A DNA stretch of 64,000 nt from Streptomyces asoensis (GCF_013085465.1 NZ_CP049838.1:5890001-5954000); one strand, 5' to 3'; shown: positions 8,026 to 16,908, numbered from the stretch's first letter. The notes: generated from the sequence alone by a model not told the origin. Translations and numbers: made by a program.

Positions 8026-9944
8026 CGGGTGGCCGGGCGGTACTCCAGGACAACGCCGTACGGATGGTTCTCGACGGTCCGGAAGAGGGGCGAGGCGGAC
8101 AGCTTCGAACGCAGGGTCTCGAAGCCCCCGGGCGGCAGCAGGCCCTCGCCGGCGGTGTAGATGTCCTGGGTGCGGGTGAGGACGACGTACGCCTTCGCGC
8201 CCGGTGGGATCCCGTCCGCGAGGTATCCGGCCGGGTCCTTCAGCATCTTCTCGTTCTCGGGCAGCGCCTGTTCGGCGAAGAACCAGTGCTCGAGACGGTC
8301 GTAGCGGTGGAGTGCCTGCGGGAAGGAGCCGCTGGTGGCGAGGATCAGCGAGCCGTCGGGGGCGTTGTCGAGGGCCCTGGTGACCAGCGCGGTCTCCTCC
8401 GGCGGCGTGTAGAACATCTTCTCCTTGCCGTAGTACGACGGCAGGAAGCCGGCCAGCAGCACCAGCAGGACGGCCGGCAGGGCGAAGGCCGCCGTCCTGC
8501 GCCGCAGTGCCCTCGCCCTGCTGCGGTGGGTTCCCGCGACGGCCGGCACGAGCGCGGCGGCGGCGAAGAAGGCCGCGCCGGGCAGGGCGAACAGATAGAC
8601 GCGGAAGAGCATTTCGCCGCCGTAGTCGTTGACGGCGAACAGCGGTACCGGGGCGACGGACACCAGCAGCAGGGGCAGCGCGCTGCGGGTCAGCCGGCGC
8701 CGCAGTACGACGGCGGTCCCGGCGAGGACGGCGACCGCGAGCACCATCACCACGTTGGCGGTGCCCGCGAGTTCCGGCCCGGGCCCGGTGAGCTGACCCG
8801 CGTAGCCCGCGCGGGAGTTCTCCGTCAGCTCGCCGATCGACTTCCTGATGGTGGAGAGCGTCTCGACGAACAGCGGCCGCCCCATGGTCAGGTCCCAGGT
8901 GAGCATCAGCAGCGCGGCGACGACCAGCAGCCCGTAGTTGCGGTAGCGGCGGGTGAGGCTGAGCGCGACCAGACAGATGGTGAGCATCACCGGGGTGAGC
9001 TGGTGCGTGGCGTTGACGGCGGCGATCAGCGGGGCCAGGATCACCACGCACACCGCGCGCTGCCTTCTCCCCGTCGGCGGCGGGACGGGCGCGGCCACCG
9101 GGTCGAGGAAGGTGCGGTCGCGCAGCCGTCCGGCGGACCCGGGCCGCACGAAGTGCCGCAGCACCACCGCGAGGACCGTCAGATGCAGCAGGTAGGCGAG
9201 CGCCTGCGGGGCGAAGTAGTCCTGGCCCACCCAGTTGGCGAGCTGGAAGATCCACACGGCGGTCCAGATCAGCCGCCAGTCCTCGCAGAAGGTGCGGTAG
9301 ATCAGGACCAGCACCGGCATCATGAGCAGGCCGACGACGATCGGCGCCCAGTTGGCGTACACGGCGGCGCTCTCCACGCCGAAGGCGCGCACCAGGCCCG
9401 CGTTGAGGGTGAAGAAGCCCGGCCACTGGTCGTACGCGGACATGTTGCCCGACAGCGCCGCGCCCGGTCGCAGCTCACCGTTGGCGAGCAGCGTGTCGAC
9501 GATGGCGTCGTGCTTGGAGGCCCACGGGTAGCGCACCGCGTCGTACAGCACGGCCGGTGGCGCCTTCAGCGCGAGGAGCAGTGCGGCACAGTGCGCGGCC
9601 GGCCACCAGGGCGCGGTGCCCGCGCGCCGCAGACTGAGGACGAAGCCCGCGGTGAGGACCAGCAACGAGAGGTAGTAGGCGACCGGCAGCCGGTCCAGCA
9701 GGCCGTAGTCGCCCATCTCGCGGAAGCCGATGCGGGGCAGCGCGTACACCCACAGCCCGGCGGCGAGCAGCAGCGTCAGCAGGGCGGCGTCCGGGGGACG
9801 GCGCGGGACCCGCCAGGGTCTGCGGTCACCGCCGGTGGTCGGGCTCGGACTGCCCGGACTACCCGGACCACCGGGTCCGGTGGAGAGCTCAGGGGTGGGC
9901 AGCTCGCTGCTCTCGGTGCTCGGTACGGGCACGTGTTGTTGCAC
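8022..9944 (-). CDS. Large polytopic membrane protein, possible glycosyltransferase or polymerase
   Basis: About 640 residues with some 13-14 membrane helices and a C-terminal extracytoplasmic domain (about 530-640, 'GSLILATSGSFPQALHRYD'). The architecture resembles GT-C-type mannosyl/arabinosyl transferases and O-antigen polymerases, but I see no diagnostic motif apart from an acidic 'GFREMGDYGLLDRLP' in the first loop. The GTG at 9944 was chosen because GGAGGGGAG sits 8-15 bases upstream; a TTG seven codons earlier would swallow this site. The stop overlaps the next ATG (ATGA). With the GT2, deacetylase and flippase around it, the most likely role is polymerising or transferring the glycan on the outer face. 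Confidence 0.75.
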   Translation of the reverse strand: MQQHVPVPSTESSELPTPELSTGPGGPGSPGSPSPTTGGDRRPWRVPRRPPDAALLTLLLAAGLWVYALPRIGFREMGDYGLLDRLPVAYYLSLLVLTAGFVLSLRRAGTAPWWPAAHCAALLLALKAPPAVLYDAVRYPWASKHDAIVDTLLANGELRPGAALSGNMSAYDQWPGFFTLNAGLVRAFGVESAAVYANWAPIVVGLLMMPVLVLIYRTFCEDWRLIWTAVWIFQLANWVGQDYFAPQALAYLLHLTVLAVVLRHFVRPGSAGRLRDRTFLDPVAAPVPPPTGRRQRAVCVVILAPLIAAVNATHQLTPVMLTICLVALSLTRRYRNYGLLVVAALLMLTWDLTMGRPLFVETLSTIRKSIGELTENSRAGYAGQLTGPGPELAGTANVVMVLAVAVLAGTAVVLRRRLTRSALPLLLVSVAPVPLFAVNDYGGEMLFRVYLFALPGAAFFAAAALVPAVAGTHRSRARALRRRTAAFALPAVLLVLLAGFLPSYYGKEKMFYTPPEETALVTRALDNAPDGSLILATSGSFPQALHRYDRLEHWFFAEQALPENEKMLKDPAGYLADGIPPGAKAYVVLTRTQDIYTAGEGLLPPGGFETLRSKLSASPLFRTVENHPYGVVLEYRPATR

Positions 9945-10017
9945 GTCGAGGCTCCCCTCCCTCAAGCCAACTATAGGAATTTTCTCTTCTTTTCACACCA
10001 AAATCGTCGAACTCGGC

Positions 10018-10875
10018 TCAACCCGCGAACACCGGCCCCCGCACGGCGGCGCGGGCGCGGCGGTACCAGCGCCAGCCGACCGTCTTCGGTCCGTCGCGGT
10101 ACGGGGCGACCCGGGCGCCGGATCCCGCCAGCCAGCCCCGGACGTCGGCGACGGTGTGACCGCGGCGCACGATGAGCCGGGCGATGCGGTAGTGCTCGTC
10201 GCGGTCCGAACTGAGCGCGTGCCGCACGGCGGTGGCCGTCTCGTAGCCCGTGGCCGCCGCCGTCCGCCGTACCCGCCCGCTGTTGTAGCCGTGCGGGTAG
10301 GCGAGATGCCGGACCTGGTGGCCGAGGGCGTCCTCCAACACCGAGCGGGACACCCGCAGTTCGTGCGCGAGTGCCCGGGGCGCGAGGGTGTCCAGCTGGG
10401 CGTGGGTGACCGTGTGGCTGCCGATCTCCATGCCGTACCGCTCGAGTTGCGCCGCCTGCTCCAGCGTCATCATCGGCGCGGGCGGCAGCAGGCTGCGTCC
10501 GCCGCGGGTGATCGCTCCGGTGGTGAGGTAGGCGGTCGCGGACAGTCCGCGCCCGGCCAGCGCCTCGGCGGTCGCACCGGGCAGATCGGCGAAGCCGTCG
10601 TCGAAGGTGAGCAGCACCGGCCGGGGCGGCAGCGGCGCCCGCCCCGCGAGATGGTCGGCGAGCGCGCTGATGGTGACGGGCGTACGGCCGCTGTCCACGA
10701 CGGCGTCCAGATGCTCGCCGAACTGCTTCGGGCTGACCGTGAACTCGGCGATCCAGCCGGGCGGTTCCTCCATCACGGCGTGGTACAGGAACACCGGGAT
10801 ACTGCCGTCGCCGCCGCTGTCGCCGACGTTGTCGCCACCCTTGTCTCCGTCGGCTCTGTGCGCGGACGCCGTCAT
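10018..10875 (-). CDS. Polysaccharide deacetylase (NodB/CE4 family)
   Basis: A 285-residue protein predicted to remove N- or O-acetyl groups from a glycan using a divalent metal. Motif 1 is TFDDGF (90-95, catalytic base and metal Asp at 92-93), motif 2 SHTVTH (153-158, both metal histidines), and motif 3 AYPHG (192-196). There is no signal peptide; the first 25 residues are a charged Gly/Asp-rich stretch, so it may act at the inner face or be exported by another route. Its ATG overlaps the stop of the glycosyltransferase gene (ATGA, 10872-10875), and 73 bases separate it from the downstream membrane-protein gene. The pairing suggests deacetylation of the GT product. Confidence 0.9.
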   Translation of the reverse strand: MTASAHRADGDKGGDNVGDSGGDGSIPVFLYHAVMEEPPGWIAEFTVSPKQFGEHLDAVVDSGRTPVTISALADHLAGRAPLPPRPVLLTFDDGFADLPGATAEALAGRGLSATAYLTTGAITRGGRSLLPPAPMMTLEQAAQLERYGMEIGSHTVTHAQLDTLAPRALAHELRVSRSVLEDALGHQVRHLAYPHGYNSGRVRRTAAATGYETATAVRHALSSDRDEHYRIARLIVRRGHTVADVRGWLAGSGARVAPYRDGPKTVGWRWYRRARAAVRGPVFAG

Positions 10876-12230
10876 CGGGCAGCACCTCGCAGCGCGCGCC
10901 GGGCCCGCAGATAGCCCACCGGCCCGTAGAGCATGCCGCGCCGCTGGAGCCGGGAGAGCCGGGCGGGCCAGGCGTGGGTCCGGGCGTCGTGACCGCCGGG
11001 CGCGCCGTCCGCCGCGGGCTCCGCCTCCCGGCTCGCCGTCAGCGTCCGCGCGTGGGCGAGCCCCCTGGGCAGCCGGGCCAGGAACGCGGGCAGCAGGCCG
11101 GGCCGGTTGACGAGGATCGCCGTGAGGTAGGCGGTGAGGCCGGCGCCGTAGCCGTACGCCTGGGTCTCCAGGTCCCGCCAGGTCTCCCGGTGGTGGTGCC
11201 AGACCAGGGCCAGCGGCGTGTAGTGCAGCCGGTGGCCGCCGGCGAGGACCCGGACGAACCCGTAGAGGTCGTCGCCGCCTCGTGCGAGCGTCCCCGCCCC
11301 GGTCGCCGGGTCGAAGCCGCCGACCGCCCGCAGCACCTCCGTACGGAAGGCCATGTTGGCGCCGGAGCCGAAGCGGCCCGCGGTGAACGGGAACAGCGGT
11401 TCGTCGGCGGGCGGGTCCTGCGGGTCGTACGTGCGGGCCGTGAAGCCCTTGGCGAAGCCGCCGTGGCTCTCCAGGAGGACCTGGGCAGGGGTCCGCAGCC
11501 GGGCCGGCAGGATCAGGCCGGTGGCGCAGCCGAGGCCCGGGTCGGCGGTGAAGGGCGCGGTGAGTTCCGTGAGCCAGCGTGGGTCCGCCACGACGTCGTC
11601 GTCGGTGAAGGCGATCACCTCGCCGTGGGCGGTCTCGACGCCCTTGTTGTGTGCGACGGCGAGACCGGGCGCCGGTTCGGTGACGTACCGCACGCGCTCG
11701 GCGTACTTGCGTTCGACCAGGTCCCGGGTCGCGTCCGTCGCGGGCGCGTTGTCGACGACGACGATCTCGAAGTCCGGGTGATCCTGGGCGAGCAGCGAGT
11801 CGAGAGCGTGGGCGAGCTTCTCGGCGCGCTCACGGGTGGCGACGACGACGGTGGTGAACGGGACGGCGCGGGTCGGGACGGCGGCGGTCGGGACGGTGGC
11901 CGTCAGGGCCGTGGCGCTCGAGGCCGTGGCGCTCGGGGCGGCCCCGTGCGCGGGCCCCGCGGAAGACGGACCGGGTGGTGCCTGCTCGTGCGTGGCCAGG
12001 CCCATGAGGACGGTCTTCGGGTCCGTGCCCTCCGGCACCGACCCGAGCAGCGTCCCGATCGGCCGCCCACCCCTCCTGACCAGCACGAACACCTCGCCGT
12101 GCGTGACCGGCGGACTTCCCGGCCCCGGTCTGAGGACACCCCCGTCGTCCAGTTCCAGCTCGGCGACCTGCACCGGCTCGATGTCCAGGAACCTCTGTAT
12201 CTCCTGCTGTGCACGTGCAGCGCGGTACAT
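10872..12230 (-). CDS. GT2-family glycosyltransferase
   Basis: About 452 residues from ATG 12230, preceded by GGGGGG at good distance; the longer open frame adds a repetitive 15-residue leader without a ribosome site. Residues 1-85 form a small N-terminal domain, 86-123 an Ala/Thr/Pro linker, and 124-380 a GT-A fold: 'VVVATRERAEKLAHALDSL', 'EIVVVDNAPATDATRD' (nucleotide site), and 'IAFTDDDVVADPRW' with the metal-binding acidic triad at 210-212. A C-terminal region with helices follows. It transfers a sugar from a nucleotide donor, likely for the surface polysaccharide made by this locus. It is coupled by ATGA to the deacetylase. Confidence 0.9.
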   Translation of the reverse strand: MYRAARAQQEIQRFLDIEPVQVAELELDDGGVLRPGPGSPPVTHGEVFVLVRRGGRPIGTLLGSVPEGTDPKTVLMGLATHEQAPPGPSSAGPAHGAAPSATASSATALTATVPTAAVPTRAVPFTTVVVATRERAEKLAHALDSLLAQDHPDFEIVVVDNAPATDATRDLVERKYAERVRYVTEPAPGLAVAHNKGVETAHGEVIAFTDDDVVADPRWLTELTAPFTADPGLGCATGLILPARLRTPAQVLLESHGGFAKGFTARTYDPQDPPADEPLFPFTAGRFGSGANMAFRTEVLRAVGGFDPATGAGTLARGGDDLYGFVRVLAGGHRLHYTPLALVWHHHRETWRDLETQAYGYGAGLTAYLTAILVNRPGLLPAFLARLPRGLAHARTLTASREAEPAADGAPGGHDARTHAWPARLSRLQRRGMLYGPVGYLRARRALRGAAR

Positions 12231-12313
12231 GAACCCCCCTTGTCTCACGCCCATCACGCCCATCACGCCCGTCACGCCGGACGGCCGTCACGCCCGGCGC
12301 CCGGCGTCGCTCG

Positions 12314-13399
12314 TCACGATCGGCGCAGTCGGCCCGCGCCCTTCAAGGTCCGTGCGGCCGCCGCGGCGAGCCTCGGCCGGTTGCGCACGAAGTGATGCGC
12401 CCGGCGGGACGGCTCACGGCTGAGCCAGTAGAGCGCGGCGCCCACCCCCGGACGCGACCACGCCCCCTCGTACACGGGGAGCTCCCCGGTCTTCAGTGAG
12501 TCCTTGTACTCGGCCGCGCCCCGCCCCAGGTCGAGCAGGCCGATGCCCTCGGCGGCGGCCGACTCGGCCATCCGCAGATGCAGCACCAGGCCGGGCGAGA
12601 ACTTCGCGAACTCCGTTTCGTACGAAGGGAACCAGCAGGCCAGGACGGTCGACGAACGCAGTCCGAAGTGCGCGGCGATCGGTTGGTCACCGGCGTAGAG
12701 GACGGAGAGCGTGCCGGAGCACTCCGGCGCGCGGGTCTCGGAGAGCGCGTCCACGAGCCGGGTGATCCACTCCTGCGCGAACCGGTCCCGGCGGCCGGTC
12801 CTGCGGTACTGCGCGGACTTCCACGCCATGAGCGTGCGCAGCGCGGCCGGATCGCGTTCGTCGAACACGAACCGCAGCTCCCCGACCTGGCGGCCGAGCC
12901 TGCGCTCCTTGGCCAGGGTCGTCTTCAGGAACTTCGGCGACTGGGCGCGCAGCACGGACTCATAGGTGTCGTAACCCTTTTCGACGTCGATGACATAGGA
13001 GGCGTACTCCTCGGCCGCGTGCGGGGTGAACAGCCCCTGCTCCGCCTCCAGGTTGTCGAAGGCGAAGCTCGACAGGCCACACGCCCGCATCAGTTCGTCG
13101 GCGTTCAGCCCGAGACCCGGGGCCAGCACCGCGCCCTGCGCGTCCGAGACGCCGTACGCGAGTGCCCGGCCCTGTCCGAGCCGGCCCCGCTCGTGGGGCA
13201 GGAAGCCGACCGGCTCACGCCCCTCGTACACCACCGCCACCTGCGAGTGTGGCCTCACCAGGCCCACGGCATCGGTGAACTCCGGTTCCATGAAGGGGTT
13301 TCGCGGAAGCGTCGACGCGGCACGCAACGCGCGCCACCGCTCCCTCTCCCCCTCGCCGAGGTCCTGCGGCCTCAGCACACGAATGCGCCCACTGCTCAA
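12314..13399 (-). CDS. BioF2/FemAB-like GNAT acyltransferase (CelD/BcsL type)
   Basis: A 361-residue protein from a TTG at 13399 preceded by GGGGGG; another TTG at 13489 would add 30 residues without a ribosome site. The layout is two GNAT-like halves: an N-terminal part with 'NPFMEPEFTDAVG' and 'VAVVYEGREPVGFLPHER', and a C-terminal half with 'LYAGDQPIAAHFGLRSS' and 'GIGLLDLGRGAAEYKDSLK', the usual hallmark of the Acetyltransf_6 group found in polysaccharide loci. The reaction is acyl or aminoacyl transfer to a glycan or lipid carrier; the donor is unknown. It is the first gene of the - strand polysaccharide run, 83 bases before the glycosyltransferase. Confidence 0.8.
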   Translation of the reverse strand: MSSGRIRVLRPQDLGEGERERWRALRAASTLPRNPFMEPEFTDAVGLVRPHSQVAVVYEGREPVGFLPHERGRLGQGRALAYGVSDAQGAVLAPGLGLNADELMRACGLSSFAFDNLEAEQGLFTPHAAEEYASYVIDVEKGYDTYESVLRAQSPKFLKTTLAKERRLGRQVGELRFVFDERDPAALRTLMAWKSAQYRRTGRRDRFAQEWITRLVDALSETRAPECSGTLSVLYAGDQPIAAHFGLRSSTVLACWFPSYETEFAKFSPGLVLHLRMAESAAAEGIGLLDLGRGAAEYKDSLKTGELPVYEGAWSRPGVGAALYWLSREPSRRAHHFVRNRPRLAAAAARTLKGAGRLRRS

Positions 13400-13657
13400 C
13401 CTGACCCCCCGATCAAGTCCCCCCTGGACACCTGGACGGTACCGCTCCACCTGGGCGTCGCGGTAGGTAGCGTCGCATGTTGTTGCCAACCGGTGCAGAG
13501 GCCTTTAACCGTCCGCTACCCGGCGATGTGCCAGAAAGCCGTTTCATTGAGTCAGTCGGCAGCCAGTCGTGAGCCAGGCGCACAAGGGGAGTTGGCAGAA
13601 CAGGACAGGACATGGACGTCGTCCGGTTCGCGTCGAACCCGGGAGGCCTGGGATCCG

Positions 13658-13663
13658 TATTCT
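13658..13663 (+). promoter_or_regulatory. -10 element for a probably leaderless HAD phosphatase mRNA
   Basis: TATTCT ends six bases before the ATG at 13670, the spacing expected if transcription starts at the A of the start codon. No ribosome site lies in the usual window. The rest of the spacer 13400-13657 shows no gene. Confidence 0.4.
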
Positions 13664-13669
13664 CTGATC

Positions 13670-14494
13670 ATGGCCGCACCCATCGCATATGCCGAGCGCA
13701 CCGCGTACTCCCTCATCGCCACCGACCTGGACGGGACGCTGCTCCGCGGCGACGACACCTTCTCCGACCGGTCGCTCGACGCGCTCGCGCGGGTGGCGGC
13801 CGCCGGCGCACGCCACCTGGTGGTGACGGGACGGCCCGCGCCCCGGGTGCGCCCGCTGCTCGACCGGCTGCACAGCAGGGGGCTCGCGGTGTGCGGGCAG
13901 GGCGCGCAGTTGTACGACGCCGACGCGGACCGTCTGCTGTGGTCGGTCACCCTGGACCGGGAGCTGGCCGAGACCGCGCTCGGCAAGATCGAGGCGGAGG
14001 TCGGGCAGCTGTACGCGGCCGTCGACCAGGACGGTGTCGACGGGCTGACGCTCATCGAGCCGGGCTACCGGATGCCGCACCCGACGCTGCCCGCCCTGCG
14101 CGTAGGCCGGCGCGACGACCTGTGGTGCGAGCCGATCAGCAAGGTGCTGCTGCGCCATCCCACGCTGTCCGACGACGAGTTGGCGTCGACGGCCCGCTCG
14201 GTGGTCGGCTCGCTGGCCACCGTCACCATGTCGGGGCCGGGCACGGTCGAACTCCAGCCCTGCGGGATCACGAAGGCGACGGGTCTGGCCCTGGCCGCCG
14301 AACACCTGGGGCTGCGGCCCGAGGACACCGTCGCCTTCGGGGACATGCCCAACGACATCCCGATGTTCGACTGGGCGGCTCGTGGTGTCGCGATGGCCAA
14401 CGCCCATCCGGAGCTCAAGGCGGTGGCCGACGAGGTGACGACGTCGAACGAGGACGACGGCGTGGCCGTCGTCCTCGAACGACTGTTTCCGTAA
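13670..14494 (+). CDS. HAD-superfamily hydrolase (Cof type)
   Basis: A 274-residue cytosolic phosphatase of the Cof/IIB class, usually acting on sugar phosphates or similar small molecules. Motif I is ATDLDGTLL (18-26), motif II 'VVTGRPAPRV', motif III the lysine of 'ISKVLLRHP' or 'GITKATGL', and motif IV 'VAFGDMPNDIPMFDWA' with the metal-binding GDxxND. The cap domain between motifs II and III fits the C2 type. No gene is coupled to it. The substrate cannot be told from sequence. Confidence 0.9.
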   Translation: MAAPIAYAERTAYSLIATDLDGTLLRGDDTFSDRSLDALARVAAAGARHLVVTGRPAPRVRPLLDRLHSRGLAVCGQGAQLYDADADRLLWSVTLDRELAETALGKIEAEVGQLYAAVDQDGVDGLTLIEPGYRMPHPTLPALRVGRRDDLWCEPISKVLLRHPTLSDDELASTARSVVGSLATVTMSGPGTVELQPCGITKATGLALAAEHLGLRPEDTVAFGDMPNDIPMFDWAARGVAMANAHPELKAVADEVTTSNEDDGVAVVLERLFP

Positions 14495-14521
14495 CCGGCT
14501 ACCGGCTACCGGCTACCGGCT
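14494..14521. repeat. Four tandem ACCGGCT heptamers
   Basis: Four perfect 7-base copies begin at the stop codon of the HAD gene and are followed by degenerate copies to about 14540. They lie between two convergent genes and have no evident terminator structure. Confidence 0.7.
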
Positions 14522-14558
14522 GTCGGCTACCGACACCGGCGACCGGCCGGCGGGACGG

Positions 14559-15032
14559 TCAGTACGCGCCGAACACGTTGTCGATCGAGCCGTAGCGTGC
14601 GGCCGCGTAGTTGCAGGCGGCGGTGATGTTCGCGACCGGGTCGTAGGAGTCCCACGACGTGCCGTTGACGTGGTAGGCGCGGAAGGTCGGGTCGATGACC
14701 TGGAGCAGTCCCTTGGACGGGATGCCCGCGGCCGCGTTGGAGTCCCAGAGGTTGATGGCGTTGGGGTTGCCGGAGGACTCGCGGATGACGTTGCGGTAGA
14801 TGCCGTTGTACGTCCCCGGGATGCCGTGCTGGCCCATGACCTGGAGGGAGGCACGGATCCAGCCGTCGAGGTTGTTGGCGTAGCCGAGGCTGGTGGCCGT
14901 GGAGACGGTCGGGGTCGCCGCGGAGGCGGTGGTCGCCCCGAGGACGGGGAGAGCGAGCACGGCCGCGCCGGTGGCGGCGACGGCGATCGTGCGGATGAAA
15001 CGGTTGCGGCGCGGCTGAGCGGCAGCGGGCAT
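14559..15032 (-). CDS. Secreted lytic-transglycosylase-like (SLT) cell-wall hydrolase
   Basis: A 157-residue secreted protein. The signal peptide (about 1-35) has an RRNR basic head and an ATTASA-A cleavage site. The mature part is an SLT/lysozyme-like domain: 'NVIRESSGNPNAINLWDSN' with the catalytic glutamate in IRESSG, 'SKGLLQVIDPTFRAYHV' and 'ITAACNYAAARYGSIDNV'. It should cleave the peptidoglycan glycan chain during growth or spore germination. The ATG at 15032 follows GGAGAGG. A c-di-AMP riboswitch occupies its leader. Streptomyces is known to place SLT and Rpf hydrolases under this control (the swl and rpfA genes); I cannot say which one this corresponds to. Confidence 0.9.
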   Translation of the reverse strand: MPAAAQPRRNRFIRTIAVAATGAAVLALPVLGATTASAATPTVSTATSLGYANNLDGWIRASLQVMGQHGIPGTYNGIYRNVIRESSGNPNAINLWDSNAAAGIPSKGLLQVIDPTFRAYHVNGTSWDSYDPVANITAACNYAAARYGSIDNVFGAY

Positions 15033-15049
15033 GTCGTATTTCCTCTCCG

Positions 15050-15225
15050 GCGCCTGCGAGGTGAGCTGTCGGGTTCGGGCGGGAGCTGCCCGGTCGCGTC
15101 CTGACGGTCGCGGCTTGACCCCAAGCCGTACCGGACTGTCCTGAACGTCTTGTGTGTCCAAGACATCTGGAAAGTCCGTTTCGGCGACTTACCTGGTTCC
15201 CCCGCTCCTGCCGAGCGGTATCGAT
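15050..15225 (-). promoter_or_regulatory. c-di-AMP (ydaO-yuaA class) riboswitch
   Basis: On the - strand the leader shows the class landmarks in order: CGGGGGAACCAGGT (15191-15204), a perfect GTCTTG / CAAGAC hairpin in the variable stem, GCTTGGGGTCAAGCC (about 15112-15126), and the 3' block CCCGAACCCGACAGCTCACC ending at the closing GCAGGCG near 15051-15055. The 3' block differs by one or two bases from the usual CCGAACCCGTCAGCTAACC. It ends about 20 bases before the transglycosylase start. Binding c-di-AMP is expected to reduce hydrolase expression (family knowledge). Confidence 0.88.
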
Positions 15226-15230
15226 GGGTG

Positions 15231-15897
15231 TTCGGGCGGCGGCAGGATTCGGCGTTCCGCCCGACAGGCCGGGAACGTATGCGAGAGCACATGTCCGAAA
15301 CAAGTACCGGATTCACAGATCACCCCTATTGACCTTGGTCTGTGACCTATGGGGTGCTTGATCCTTTGTGGGTGCAAACCTTCAACTTGCTTAAGGGGTG
15401 CGGAGAATCGGTGAATGGTGAGGTCGGATCGGATCTCCGTGGGGAGTGAGCCAACTCACCGGCGTTCACAAGAGTGGCGAATCGGGCATTAGGCCCAACT
15501 CATTGTTAAAGCACCAGCGATGGACCGTGGAGGGGAATCGCCCGCCGTCGCGCCCGACACGTCGCGGGGGAGGGTGAGGAGATTGCGTGATCGTCGTCAC
15601 GTGGAGAGGGGGCGGGCGAGCTCGTCGGTCCGACGGGAGCCCCGGTCCGGGACATGAATCCGCGCTTCCCGGAAACTCTCTCCATGTCCGCTCATATGAG
15701 CTGATCAAAAACATATCGGGCGTGATCCGATAGCGCCTGGCCTGCGGGGCGCCTCCCGGGCGAGTCCATTCGAGCCCGCGGGACGTGGGGGCTATCGGTG
15801 ATCGAAACGTGACCGGATACGCTGACTTGAGTGATGGCAGAGACCTATCGACAAACCGCGTAATCGCCAGTAGACACCAGCAGACAGGAGACCCCTC
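15231..15897. other. Gene-free spacer between transglycosylase leader and polyprenyl synthase
   Basis: No credible open frame. It holds an inverted repeat TCACAGA (15313-15319) / TCTGTGA (15339-15345) in the probable promoter region of the riboswitch transcript, a GTGAG/CTCAC palindrome near 15444-15459, and AT-richer sequence at 15680-15740. Promoters for both flanking genes must lie here, but I could not fix -35/-10 pairs with confidence. Confidence 0.5.
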
Positions 15898-16908
15898 GTG
15901 ACCGTCGTCGGGCCGTTCGGGCTGAGCGTGCGGGACCAGGCTCTGGAAGCCGATGTCCAGGCCGGATTGGCGGCTGTCGAGGAAGGCTTGCTCGAGGCCA
16001 CCAAGAGTGCGGTCCCGTTCATCACGGAGGCCGCCCAGCACCTCGTACGCGCGGGCGGGAAGCGGTTCCGTCCGCTGCTCGTGGTGCTCGCGTCGCAGTT
16101 CGGGGACCCGTACGCGCCGGGTGTCGTGCCCTCGGCCGTCGTGGTGGAGCTGACCCACCTGGCCACGCTGTACCACGACGACGTGATGGACGAGGCGGCC
16201 GTGCGGCGCGGGGTGTCCAGCGCGAACACCCGCTGGGGGAACTCCGTCGCCGTCCTCACGGGTGACTTCCTCTTCGCGCGTGCCTCCCACATCCTGGCCG
16301 ACCTCGGGCCGGAGGCGGTGCGGGTGCAGGCGGAGGCGTTCGAGCGGCTGGTCACCGGTCAGATCCTGGAGACCGCGGGGCCGACGGACGGGCGGGACCC
16401 GGTCGACCACTACCTCGACGTGCTCGGCGGCAAGACGGGCTCGCTGGTGGCGGTGGCCTGCCGGTTCGGGGCGATGATGTCCGGCGCCGACGAGACGGTC
16501 GTCGACGTGCTCACGCAGTACGGCGAGCGGCTCGGTGTCGCCTTCCAGCTGGCGGACGACGTCCTGGACATCGCCTCCGACTCGCACGAGTCGGGCAAGA
16601 CACCGGGGACCGACCTGCGCGAGGGCGTTCCCACGCTGCCCGTGCTGCGGCTGCGGGAGCGGGCGGCGCGGCTGTCGCTGCCCGAGGACATCGCCCTGTG
16701 CGAGCTGCTGGACTCCGACCTGACCGACGACGCCCGGCACACCGAGGCGCTGGAGGCGCTCCGGGCCCACCCGGCGCTGGAGCAGGCCCGCCGGGACACC
16801 GTGCGGTACGCGAAGGAAGCGCGGTCCGCGCTGGCGCCGCTGCGGGAGTGCGACGCGAAGGCGGCGCTGATGGAACTCTGCGACGCGGTGGTCCACCGGG
16901 CGGGCTGA
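15898..16908 (+). CDS. Polyprenyl diphosphate synthase (long-chain, trans)
   Basis: A 336-residue isoprenoid chain elongase that adds isopentenyl diphosphate units to allylic diphosphates, most likely making the menaquinone side chain. The first Asp-rich motif is DDVMD (94-98) and the second DDVLD (219-223); 'GGKRFRPLL' (53-61) and 'GGKTGSL' (176-182) are the substrate-phosphate lysine/arginine sites. The GTG at 15898 has CAGGAG eight bases upstream. Both Asp motifs have the DDxxD form of long-chain synthases; exact chain length cannot be read. A quinone role fits the complex I genes later in the window, though they are not in one operon. Confidence 0.92.
   Translation: MTVVGPFGLSVRDQALEADVQAGLAAVEEGLLEATKSAVPFITEAAQHLVRAGGKRFRPLLVVLASQFGDPYAPGVVPSAVVVELTHLATLYHDDVMDEAAVRRGVSSANTRWGNSVAVLTGDFLFARASHILADLGPEAVRVQAEAFERLVTGQILETAGPTDGRDPVDHYLDVLGGKTGSLVAVACRFGAMMSGADETVVDVLTQYGERLGVAFQLADDVLDIASDSHESGKTPGTDLREGVPTLPVLRLRERAARLSLPEDIALCELLDSDLTDDARHTEALEALRAHPALEQARRDTVRYAKEARSALAPLRECDAKAALMELCDAVVHRAG

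Noticed and set aside
14527..15316. Longer - strand frames covering the transglycosylase leader
   Set aside because: They would translate through the riboswitch; the ATG at 15032 with GGAGAGG and a signal peptide is decisive.
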